Positions 16,599-25,945 of a stretch of 64,000 bases of DNA are shown here, in pieces; the stretch's first letter is position 1, and every line of letters begins with the position of its first letter. Source of the DNA: Candidatus Hadersleviella danica. GTDB lineage: Bacteria; Chloroflexota; Anaerolineae; Promineifilales; Promineifilaceae. The stretch spans positions 1 to 64,000 of the forward strand of contig JADJSZ010000013.1 in the NCBI GenBank assembly GCA_016711405.1, read 5' to 3'. The notes under the pieces were generated by a model that saw nothing but the letters and a program-made list of their open reading frames with translations, made no database searches and had not been told where the DNA came from. The translations under genes and the position numbers were made by a program.

Positions 16599-19297
16599 AT
16601 GCGTATTACTTTCCGAACTGCGGCCAGCGCCTTGCTGGCCATCTTGTTTTTATTAGGCGTAGCCACGGCCGTGCCCACGGCCGCCCAAACAGGCACGCCA
16701 CCCGCTCAAGCGGGTTTTCCCCGCACCGAACCCACAGTCATGGAATTTGCCTCGGTTAGTGTCATAGATTTAGACCGCAATGGCGATTTAGAAATTTTGA
16801 CGGCCGATGCCAATGGCTATGTGTGGGCATGGGAACACAACGGCACCGCCCGCACAGGCTTCCCCCTCGATACCAAACGCACGAGTTGTACGACGCGCCA
16901 CCGCATCAATGGCCCCTTGGCCATTGGCAACATTGTGGGAAACGAAAATTTAGAAATTGTGGCGGGTGCAGGCGGCTGTGGTCTCACGGCGGGCAAGCGC
17001 GGCCAAACCTACGCATGGGCGTATAACGGAGCCGCCCTCACGGGCTGGCCCAAAGAAACGGATAGCAATCCCTACGAAACGGATAGCGTGGAAGTGACCA
17101 GCGTGGCCTTGGGCAACCTGACGGGCAACACTTTGCTTGAGGTAGTTTCGACCACAGACAACAGCGCGGGGCAAATTCCCGATACCACCACCGTAGACAC
17201 GCGTAACCTGTATGCGTGGACAGGGACGGGGAGCATCCTCACGGGTTTTCCGACATGGTACAAGACGGCGGGGATTTGGGGCGCATCCGCCGTGGGCAAT
17301 GTGCGTGGCGATGCCTACGACGAAATTATCACAGGGCGCGACCAGCTTTATTTGCACATCTACAACAACCAAGGGCAATGGCTCCCTAGTGGCCAGCCCA
17401 TTCGGATGCCGCTCAATATCGCTGATGCCAATGCCCAATGGGGCACGTATCGCTATGCTGAGTTTACGCGCAGTGCGGCCGTGTTGGGCGATATTGACAA
17501 CGATGGCGTGGTGGAAATTGCCGTGCAGGGCAAAGTGCGCGACCCCCAACAAGGGCACAATGTCACGGGCAACACCATTTTTGTGATGCACGCCGATGGC
17601 ACACGCCAGCCGGGCTGGGAAATTGCCCCCCAAGTGGGCAACAAACCCACCTCCACCTTTGAGCCACTGGCCAGCGTCTCACTCGGGGATTTAAATGGGG
17701 ATGGCAAGTTGGATGTGATTGTGCCGTTTGCGGATGGCTATGTGCGGGCTTATCAATCCACGGGGCAATTGCTGTGGAGTTATTATAACTATGCCCAAGG
17801 CAAAATTTTGTTCGCCAGCGAAGCGGCCGTGGGCGATATTTCGGGCGACGGCCGTCCAGATGTTATCTTTGGAACCTATGCCCCCACCAGCGCTAACCAA
17901 GCCGATATTCGGCTGATTGCCCTGAATGGCACCAACGGCCAAATGCTCTCTGGTTTCCCACTCACCCTACCCCAAGAGAGCGGGAGCAAGCGCGGGATAC
18001 GGGGTGCGCCCACGTTGGCCGATATAGACGGCGATTGTGATGTGGAAATTTTGGCCGCCAGGTGGGGTGGACCCCTGTATTGTTGGGGTCTGACGGCTCG
18101 CTATTACCCCAATCGGATGCCGTGGCCTACCGCTCGCCACGATAATTGGCGCAGTGGCTCGGCCGCTGGCCCCGCCCTGTTCACCTCGGCCTGTGCCCTG
18201 TATGGGGCTACGCCTACGCCTGCACCTACGGCCACCCCCACGCGCACCCCTACTCCTACAGCAACCCCCTTGCCAACGGCTTCCCCCACCCCACCGCCAT
18301 CACCCACACCACCGCCCTCTAACTGTGAGGTGGTGCTGAACCCCGTGGCGGATGCTTTTATTCAGGATGGCACATCGGCCGCCAACAATTTTGGCAACAC
18401 GGCCGATTTGGCGGTGAAAGCGGGGGGAACCAATTATCGGCGCGAAGCGTATTTGCGCTTTGATTTGGCCAGTTTGGGCAGTGCCACGGCCAGCCAAGCC
18501 CGCTTAGAATTGTGGGTAGCCAGCACCCAAAACAACGGTTCCGTGCCCCTGACAGCTTTGCGGCCAACAACGATAACTGGACAGAAACGGGGCTGACATG
18601 GGGCAACCAGCCGGGGCGGATGGTCACGCCGCTGGGCAGTGGCACGGCCGTGGCGGGGCAATGGGTCGTGCTGGATGTCACGGCCGCTATCAATGCCGAA
18701 CTAGCGGGTGACAAAATTAGCTCTTTGGTGCTGTGGGATACCGCCAATACCAACTTGCTGGCCACGTTGCACAGCCGCCAAGCTCCCCACAGTTCGCCCC
18801 GTTTGGTCGTGGTGAAGAGCAATTGTGGCACGAGTAGTACCCCGCTGGTGAGTGTGAATTTTCAACTGGTCGGGGCGGCCGTGCCCGCAGGTTTTGTGGC
18901 TGATAATGGGGAACTGTTTGGCAACCGCAATGGCTTTAGCTATGGTTGGCTGGTGGCCAATGGCAACGGCCGTGACCGCAACGCCACCAATTCGCCGAAT
19001 CAGGCGTATGATACGCTGAACCATATGCAGATGGGTGGCAACCAAACATGGGAATTGGCTCTAACCAATGGCACTTATCAGGTGCGCGTGGTGGCGGGCG
19101 ATGCCAGCTATAGCAACAGCGTCTACCACCTGCAAGTGGAGGGGCAAGATGTGGTCAATGGGACACCCACGGCCGCCCAACTCTGGCTGGAAGGCACCCG
19201 AACAGTCACGATAACCGACGGCCGATTGACCCTGAGCAACGGCGCAAGTGCTGTCAACAACAAGGTCAGCTTTATCGAGATTCGCACTCTGCCGTAG
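16599..19297 (+). CDS. Secreted FG-GAP repeat protein with DNRLRE and malectin-like domains, one frameshift
   Basis: Signal peptide at 1-31 (LLAILFLLGVATAVPTAAQ). FG-GAP/VCBS-type beta-propeller repeats at about 40-520, with DLDRNGDLEILTAD, DIDNDGVVEIAVQG, DLNGDGKLDVIVPFADG and DIDGDCDVEILAA, which are calcium-binding loops. A Pro/Thr linker and one DNRLRE domain follow. Near 18550 the frame changes by one base (LTALRP ends in a stop at 18596, while FAANNDNWTETGLTWGNQPG continues in another frame to 19297), completing DNRLRE and a malectin-like domain almost identical in layout to that of the preceding gene. The single indel within a continuous domain suggests a sequence error. Total about 898 residues. 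The two genes probably make a functional pair on the cell surface. Confidence 0.85.
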
Positions 19298-19476
19298 GGG
19301 AAGGGAGCCGTCAACTGTGAAAAGCTCTCGGGAGAGGATTTTTACAAGTTTTGACTGGGGACAAGGGACTTGGGACGCTTGTTACCTTCAACCCCTTGTC
19401 TCCAGTCTCCAGTCCCCAGTCCCCAGTCCAACATTGCAAAAATAGCTTAATAGAAAGAAGTGGGCGCATGGTGCGC

Positions 19477-21947
19477 TCACTTCTCATTTGCGTTTAACGC
19501 CTCGGCAATGGTTTGCGACAATTGGCTCACGCTGGGCGGTTTGGAGAGCCACGCGCTTAGTCCTTGGGCATAGAGCGGCTCTAGTTCGCTTTCGATGGGG
19601 TGGCCTGTAAGCAAAATGATGGGTAGGGCAAGACCTTCTTCACGCAAGGTATGGAACAAGGGGATGCCACCCAGTTGGGGCATGACCACATCGCTGAGAA
19701 CCAAGGCCACGTTGTGGTTTGGCGTGCGTAAAATGGCCAATGCTTCGTGGCCATTCGTGGCCGTCTCGGTCGCATAATGCAGTATTTCTAGGGTGGCCAC
19801 GAGGGCGGCGCGCACGGCCGCGTCATCTTCCACCACCAAAATGGTTTGCCCCTGCCCCAGCACAATGTCGGGCGGCATATTGGGGGCAAGTTCAGCGGCC
19901 GTGATGGGCAAGGCGGGCAGATAAATGGTAAAGGTGGTGCCTTCGTTGACGGCCGTGGCCACCGCCAAACGGCCGTCGTGTTGAGCCACAATGCCATACA
20001 CCTGTGCCAACCCCAATCCACTGCCCGCCCCCGGCGCTTTGGTGGTGAAAAACGGCTCGAAAATGTGGGGCAAAACCGTGGGGGGAATGCCTGTGCCATT
20101 GTCCACCACCTGCAATTGCAACCATTCCCCTGCGGGCATGGGGGGAATAAGTGGAGATTGGCCGGGCAAAATGGTCAGGCGCGATAACTCGAAACGCAAG
20201 GTTCCCCCTTTCGGCAACGCATCGCGGGCATTGACCGCCAAATTGGTAATCAACTGTTGCATTCGCGTGGGGTCGGCATGGATGGCGTAATGGTCGAGGG
20301 GGTAATCTAGCACCAGTTCGATATTTTCGGGCAAGGTGCGCTGGAGGAGCTTGATGTTTTCTTTGAGTAAAGCCAAGAGGTCAAGCGGTTGTCGCTCCAA
20401 CATGGAGCGACGGCTGAAATCGAGAATTTGGCGAATGAGGTCGGCCGCACGGTGGCCCTGATTCTCAATAACCCCTAACTGGCGCAGGGCTTTGGGGGAT
20501 GTCTCGGGACTGCGTTGGAGGAGTTGGGTGTAGAGCAGAATGGAAACGAGGATGTTGTTAAAATCGTGGGCGATCCCTGCGGCGAGCTGACCCACGGCCG
20601 CTAACCGTTCCTGTTGGCTGATTTGGGTGCGGGTTTGCACAGCTTGGGTCACATCTTTGATGACGATAACCCATTGCTCCCCGCTGGTTCCCCCTGTAAT
20701 GGGGCGAGTGATGAGTTCAAAGGTGCGACCGTCTGCTTCTAGTTCGTGCCACAACCCTGCGGGGGGCGAAGTGAGCAGTTCGGCCAGCGGCCGTTGTCCC
20801 AATTGCGTAAGTGGAGAGAGGCGCTCCCCTTTGGTCAAGCGCAAGAGGTAGCGGTCGGCAGTTGGGTTGACCATCAGAATGCGGTTTTGCTGGTCAAGCA
20901 AAATCATTCCTTCAGGCACACTATCCAAAATAGCGTGAACTCGTTTGGATTGCCGTTGGAGCTGGTCCCAAAGCTCTTGCCGCTCCGATTCGGCCAATTT
21001 TTCAGTGGTAATATCCCGCCCAATCCCCTGAATGTAAGTGATTTGGCCTGCTTCATCGAAGAAGGCTGTATTGGTCCAGCGGTGCCACCCGTGGGTCGCG
21101 TCGGGCGTTAAGACAGGGTGTTCATGGGTGCGGGTGGGGTTAATGGGGGTTAAGGATAGGTAACGTTGTTGGGTACTTGTGCGTTCGTTAGAGGGTATAA
21201 AGTTCAGAAACCGCTGGCCAACCAACTGGGCGGGTGTTTGGTCAAAGTAATCGGCATAGGCGGAGTTGACATAAGTGAGCGTGCTATCGGGCAAGTAGGT
21301 GCAGAGCATAAGCGGCATGTGCTCGACTAAATCGCGGTATTTTTCCTCGCTTTGGCGCAAAGCTGTTTCGTTTTTTTTGTGGCTGGTCACATCGAGGAGG
21401 GTTCCTATGATTTTGGTGAGGCGGCCGTTGGCATCGTATATCCCCTGAGCGGTGGGGGCAAAATAGCGCACAGCACCACGTTCAGGGTTGCTTCGGAACT
21501 CGTAAGGAGGCGGCTTCTCACCTTTGCTTAGTTGCGTCACTGCGCTGGCTACTAAGTCACGATCTTGGGGCCTTGCAGATAATCGTCGAAAAAAGGAACC
21601 CCTTGGGTGGGGTCGAACCCCAATAGGACATACATTTGCGGCGACCACCACCCATGACCAGTGGCGGGGTCAAGCTCCCAATTGCCGAGTTGGGCGTGTG
21701 CTTCGGCGCGTTCTAACCGCTCGTTTTGTTGGCGCAAAGATTCAGCGGCCGCTTGGCGAGCCTCATTGGCGGCTAGCAAGAGGCGAGAACGCCACCACAT
21801 AGCTCCTGCCAAGAGGATTGTGACAACAAGCAGAATGACAATAAATAGGGCATGGAGGGGCATCAGCTCAGGCTGTTGGGTCAGCCCCTCTTCTACGATT
21901 AGCCCATTCGCCCACAGGGATTGCTCCGCAAATAAGAGTTTGCTCAT
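19477..21947 (-). CDS. Hybrid sensor histidine kinase with PAS domains and receiver, one frameshift
   Basis: The N-terminus starts at ATG 21947 with a membrane helix (ALFIVILLVVTILLAGAMWW) and a coiled coil. The first PAS (GNWELDPATGHGWWSPQMYV) is cut by one indel near 21575, after which the main frame continues. Further PAS domains follow (EHMPLMLCTYLPDSTLTYVN; ILDSVPEGMILLDQQNRILM). Then HisKA with the phospho-His in AAGIAHDFNN, HATPase with NLAVNARDA, DNGTGIPP and GSGLGL, and a C-terminal receiver (ILVVEDDAAVRAAL, VLSDVVMPQLGG, LTGHP). About 820 residues. Autophosphorylation and intramolecular transfer to the receiver Asp are expected. Signal unknown; the cognate output is not adjacent. 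Confidence 0.9.
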
Positions 21948-22118
21948 TTAGTGGCTCACTTTTGTTGTGGTCTACAGTGAAAGTACAACAAGCTAATGGA
22001 AAATTAGCCTACAACAACGATGAGCGGTATTGTATACTAGCGTGCCTTATTTTAATGTTTGCTAGTTATCGATTAGTACACATCTCTCACTTATTTTTGT
22101 TCATTGGTTGGTATTGAA
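21948..22118. other. Divergent spacer between kinase and ybaK
   Basis: AT-rich, no gene. It contains TTGTATACTAG at about 22028-22038, which could be a -10 box for the plus-strand gene, without a convincing -35 box. Confidence 0.35.
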
Positions 22119-22598
22119 ATGATGCATCCAGCGACCCAACGAGTGGTTTCGGCCGCCCAAGAACTCGGCCTTATGCTGAACATTGTCACCTTCGACCAAT
22201 CAACCCGCACGGCGTCCGAGGCGGCCTCGGCCGTGGGGTGTGAGGTGGCCCAAATTGTCAAAAGCCTCTGTTTTGTGGTGAACGAGCAACCCATCATCGC
22301 CCTTGTTTCGGGGGCGAACCAGTTGGATGTGGGCAAGTTGGCCGCTCTGCATGGGGTGGGTAAAAAGCGCGTCCAACGCGCCGATGCCGAAACGGTGAAG
22401 GCGGCCACAGGGTTCACCATTGGGGGTGTTTCCCCATTTGGCCATGCTCGGCCGTTGCCCATCTTCTTGGATGAGGATTTGCTCCGCTTTGAGACCATTT
22501 GGGCGGCCGCAGGAACCCCCAACACCGTCTTCCCCATCCTGCCCACCCAGTTGCAAACCTACACCAACGCCGTGGTGGCCGACCTGAAACAAGGGTGA
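22119..22598 (+). CDS. YbaK/EbsC family aminoacyl-tRNA deacylase-like protein
   Basis: About 159 residues. YbaK-type proteins hydrolyse mischarged Cys-tRNA(Pro) or related species. Seen: TRTASEAASAVGCEVAQIVK near residues 33-53, with the invariant Lys in QIVKSL, then VSGANQLDVGKLAAL and GFTIGGVSPFGH, the last being the conserved GG-sPfG loop. The start is chosen at ATG 22119 (or 22122); the frame opens earlier at a TTG (22104). Length and motifs are normal. It could also be a freestanding ProX-type editing protein. Confidence 0.85.
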   Translation: MMHPATQRVVSAAQELGLMLNIVTFDQSTRTASEAASAVGCEVAQIVKSLCFVVNEQPIIALVSGANQLDVGKLAALHGVGKKRVQRADAETVKAATGFTIGGVSPFGHARPLPIFLDEDLLRFETIWAAAGTPNTVFPILPTQLQTYTNAVVADLKQG

Positions 22599-22693
22599 GG
22601 AGATTGCGGAATGCGGAATGGGGATTGCGGAATGGGAAATACCTTTACCGACCACGAACAAATGACAAATGACGAATGACCACAGGAGTATCT

Positions 22694-23169
22694 ATGACCC
22701 ATATTTTAGCCATTTGTACCGCCAATATTTGCCGTTCGCCTGTGGTAGAGGCGGTTTTACGGAATCGGTTGCAGGCGCAGGGCCTGAACGATTGGGAAGT
22801 GAGTTCGGCGGGCACGTGGGCTACCCAGCGGCGGTCGGCTTCGGAGTTTAGCGTGGAGGTGGTGCAGGAGCGGGAGGGGTTGGATTTAACGCGCCATCAG
22901 TCGCGGGGATTACGGCCGCCATGCTGGCCGAAGCAAACTTGGTTTTGTGTATGGAATCTGGCCATGCCGAAGCGTTGCGGGCGGAGTTCCCTGACCATGC
23001 CGCCAAGGTGTTTATGCTCTCCCAAATGGTCAACAACCGCCGCTTTAACATCAGCGACCCGTATGGTGGCCCGCGTGATGGGTATGAGCAAATGGTGACA
23101 CAGGTGACGGATTTAATTGAAAAGGGGTTGCCGCGTATTATTGAATTAGCTGGCGGGAAGGGGGGATAA
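22694..23169 (+). CDS. Low-molecular-weight protein-tyrosine-phosphatase-like protein, one frameshift
   Basis: The start ATG 22694 has AGGAG six bases upstream. The P-loop is unusual: ILAICTANICRSPVVEAVL, i.e. C-T-A-N-I-C-R-S, fitting the C(X)5R(S/T) phosphatase signature. Mid-gene the frame changes near 22910, where SRG continues as AAMLAEANLVLCMESGHAEA; it then runs to the stop at 23169 with ISDPYGGPRDGY, which holds the conserved general-acid DP(Y/W) loop. Full length about 158 residues, normal for the family. Possible roles are protein-tyrosine phosphatase or arsenate reductase-like; the DPYG motif favours phosphatase. Confidence 0.85.
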
Positions 23170-23242
23170 ACGGCCGAGTCCCGCCCCATTCGCTTCATTT
23201 GCCCAAATTATCCACTAAACTTTAGACGAACAGGAGGATTTC

Positions 23243-23875
23243 ATGAGCATGACCCCCACCCAGCAACTCGCTAAAATCCGCCAAATGATTCTTACCCAAG
23301 AAGGGTTGCGCGACTTTGTGCCCGCTGAACAGCTGGAGGCAATACTGGCTTCATTGCGCCAGCAAGAGCAAACCCTACTCGCCCAATTAGGTGGCGAGCC
23401 AGCCACCACCTATGGCGCAAATGCTGTCCATGTCGAAGGAAGCACCGTGCAAGGCAACGTTATCGGTGGCAGTAGCAACAGCGTCGTCAACACAGGTGGC
23501 GGGGATTATGTCGGCCGTGACAAAATCAACACCACGAATCACATTACAGGCGATTATGTAGCGGGGAACAAAACAGAGCGTGACCAGTATAATGCGAGCA
23601 CGATTAACGTTTACCACGGGACAAAAGGCTCAGATTCCGACCCCTCACTCAATCTCGCCCCTGCTCCGCCGAATCTGCACCATCAAATGGTCAACTATCT
23701 CAGCAAAAGCGATATCAACACGATTTGCTTTTACTTAAATGTGGATTATGACCGTTTGGCAGGTGACACCCTTGACGACAAAGTGACGGCTCTCATCACC
23801 TACTGCCGCCGCAACAATCGGGTGGCGGATTTGCTCAAAGCATCCGCCGAACGCAACCCATCCCAGTGGGGCTGA
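23243..23875 (+). CDS. Effector-associated-domain-like adaptor protein
   Basis: 210 residues, intact, with a strong ribosome-binding site (AGGAGG, ATG 23243). Three parts are visible. Residues 5-50 are helical (QQLAKIRQMILTQEG, QLEAILASLRQQEQTLLAQL). Residues 58-128 are a Gly/Asn-rich repeat region with turns such as VEGSTVQGNVIGGS, GGGDYVGRDKIN and GDYVAGNKTE, probably a small beta-solenoid. Residues 142-210 form a helical C-terminal domain (HHQMVNYLSKSDINTICFYL, NVDYDRLAGDTLDDKVTALI, TYCRRNNRVADLL) that resembles the death-fold-like effector-associated domains (EAD7 type) of bacterial conflict systems. Assignment is by recognition of pattern only. No partner effector is adjacent. A terminator follows. 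Confidence 0.6.
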   Translation: MSMTPTQQLAKIRQMILTQEGLRDFVPAEQLEAILASLRQQEQTLLAQLGGEPATTYGANAVHVEGSTVQGNVIGGSSNSVVNTGGGDYVGRDKINTTNHITGDYVAGNKTERDQYNASTINVYHGTKGSDSDPSLNLAPAPPNLHHQMVNYLSKSDINTICFYLNVDYDRLAGDTLDDKVTALITYCRRNNRVADLLKASAERNPSQWG

Positions 23876-23950
23876 GAAGTAAAGCGTAGCTGGCTATCTG
23901 GGTAAGGGAGCCAATCCGCAATCCCAAATCCCCAATCCAAAATAAAAAAA

Positions 23951-23990
23951 GACCCCATTCAAGCCTGCCTCAAGAATGGGGTTTTTTATT
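23951..23990. terminator. Bidirectional rho-independent terminator
   Basis: Stem ACCCCATTC / GAATGGGGT with a 13-base loop, A tract on the left and T6 on the right. It lies between the EAD-like gene (plus) and the GNAT/cNMP gene (minus), which converge. Confidence 0.85.
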
Positions 23991-24165
23991 TGCTATTCAG
24001 TTGTTTTATTCCCTTTTTCTCCTCGGGAAGGTTAGAACGTTGCTTTAACTTCGGAGCAATTCGTTCTTTTATTTATTGCTGTTAGCATACGCTTCTACGG
24101 CCGTTCACAATAGTTACATTTGTCATAAATTCCTAGTTATTTGTCATTTTCCCCAACTGGCCGCC

Positions 24166-25785
24166 TCACTCCCCGTTTTCGGTAACTGACAAATTGGCCA
24201 CAAACCGCTCGTTCACCTCGGCCATGCGACGGCCGAGCAAGCTGGCGATATTGCGCATGACACGCATCCCAATGCGTGGGTGGCGTTGGATGAGGTTCTC
24301 GAAATCCTCCTGCTTAAGGGCGGCCACTTTGGCGGCCGTGGGCGCCACCACCGTCGCCCCGTAAGGTTGATGTGTCACCAGCGAAATCTCGCCAAAAAAT
24401 TCCCCCTCATGCACAAACCCCAGCGGGTGCCCCGTGCGCGAAAGAACATCGAGCCGCCCCTCTAGCACCATGTAAAAGCTCTCCCCCCGTGCGCCAGCGC
24501 GGACGAGAACTTCCTCGGCCGTGCAATCCCGCACTTGGCACAGCCCCGCAATTTTCTCCAGCTCTCCCTCTTCCAACCCCGCAAAAACTGTCATTTGGCG
24601 CGTCGCTTCGTTTACCTCCAAGCCAATGCGCTTGTCCTCAAACCCTTGGCGCACCAGTTGGAAAATGGCGTGGCTCTCGGGGGTCAGTTGGGCTTCGTCC
24701 ACATCTAAGGCCACATACACTTTGGCCATTTTGATGGTATCCAGCCGTTCCACCTCATGGAAAACAAAGCTAGGGCAATAAGCGACGGGGACAAAGCCCA
24801 AGTTGCTCAGGGTGCGCTGAATTTCGGGGGCGTAGGCGCTGACGGTAATTTCGAGGTATTCCGCTTTGTATTGGGTGCGTGTCCGCCAATCTAGTTCTTT
24901 GAGCAAAAAACCCAGCACATCGTTGCGCAGGCCAATCAGTTCCAGCACTTTGATGGAACGGCCGATGGGATCCATCGTAAACCCAATTGCGCCCACGATT
25001 CGGCCGTCTGTCCGCGCCACCAAATAGTTGGAATTTTTGGTTTGCAGGAGGAAAATGCCATAGGAGAGCTGTAAATTGCCGAAAACGTGACGGCCGGAGA
25101 GACGGCCGCGTTCAATCCGCAACAGGGAGGGCAACCCCTCCTCGCGCAACTCCTCCACCTCAAAATCAGTCCCAATCTCATACCCCTCGGCATCGTCCAC
25201 GGCGATTAAATCGTTGCGAAAGCCCAAGTTTTGCAACGCCTGTTGCCCCAGCAAAAACACCTCGGGGATGACCCGTGGGTTGTTGCGGCGCAGTTCGCGG
25301 GCGGGGCCGAAGATTTTGCCCGTCAGCACAAGGCTTTCCCGCTTTTCCAGCAGAACTTTTTGGGGCAAAAAGCCAATCGGCATGAGGCCGAATTTGTGGG
25401 AGATGCGTTGGGCGAAGGGGTGGGCGGTGCGGCATTCGGCCAAACCGAAGTGGAGCCGCTTCTCGGCAAAATCGAGCCGGGCTTGCATGAGGGCAGAGCC
25501 AACACCAGATGTACGCGTGTTGGGGTCTACGGCCAAACGGCCGAACTCGCCACACAAATCGGCATACGCCCCCACCTCAAAATAGACCGAGGCCGTGCCG
25601 ACCACTTCGCCATCTACTTCGGCTAAGAGGGATAAATAGCTGTCTTGGTAAATGCTCCGCTTGAGCCACTCATCGCTATAAAACTCTTTGTAGGGATAGC
25701 TATCCCCATAACAGCGTAGAAAAAGAGCTTGAATGGCCTTCAAGTCCCCCTCGGTAATTCGTCGGACGTTGATGTTACTGCTCAT
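24166..25785 (-). CDS. Tandem GNAT acetyltransferase with C-terminal cyclic-nucleotide-binding-like domain
   Basis: 539 residues, intact. Residues 5-165 are a GNAT domain with the acetyl-CoA motif EFGRLAVDPNTRTSGVGSAL. Residues about 230-370 look like a second, weaker GNAT (YLVARTDGRIVGAIGFTMDP; LEITVSAYAPEIQRTLSNLG). Residues about 400-525 are a cNMP-binding fold (VLVRAGARGESFYMVLEGRL, GFVHEGEFFGEISLVTHQPY, GATVVA). In cAMP-binding members the phosphate cassette reads GE(L/I)A-xxxRxAT; here the Arg position is Tyr/Gly, so cyclic-nucleotide binding is doubtful. The domain order is opposite to mycobacterial cAMP-regulated acetyltransferase. Target unknown. Confidence 0.85.
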   Translation of the reverse strand: MSSNINVRRITEGDLKAIQALFLRCYGDSYPYKEFYSDEWLKRSIYQDSYLSLLAEVDGEVVGTASVYFEVGAYADLCGEFGRLAVDPNTRTSGVGSALMQARLDFAEKRLHFGLAECRTAHPFAQRISHKFGLMPIGFLPQKVLLEKRESLVLTGKIFGPARELRRNNPRVIPEVFLLGQQALQNLGFRNDLIAVDDAEGYEIGTDFEVEELREEGLPSLLRIERGRLSGRHVFGNLQLSYGIFLLQTKNSNYLVARTDGRIVGAIGFTMDPIGRSIKVLELIGLRNDVLGFLLKELDWRTRTQYKAEYLEITVSAYAPEIQRTLSNLGFVPVAYCPSFVFHEVERLDTIKMAKVYVALDVDEAQLTPESHAIFQLVRQGFEDKRIGLEVNEATRQMTVFAGLEEGELEKIAGLCQVRDCTAEEVLVRAGARGESFYMVLEGRLDVLSRTGHPLGFVHEGEFFGEISLVTHQPYGATVVAPTAAKVAALKQEDFENLIQRHPRIGMRVMRNIASLLGRRMAEVNERFVANLSVTENGE

Positions 25786-25945
25786 AAGCGTGTTGTGAGA
25801 GGTAAAAGTGGTGTTATAACGCTTTACATATCGCCCCCATGCTATTTTACCGATTATAGCAGTGTTTTAGTCGGGCAGTCTTTCAGTCTCTCAGCTCTCA
25901 GTTGTTCCGCATTCCGCAATCCCCAATCCCCATTCCGCAATCCCC

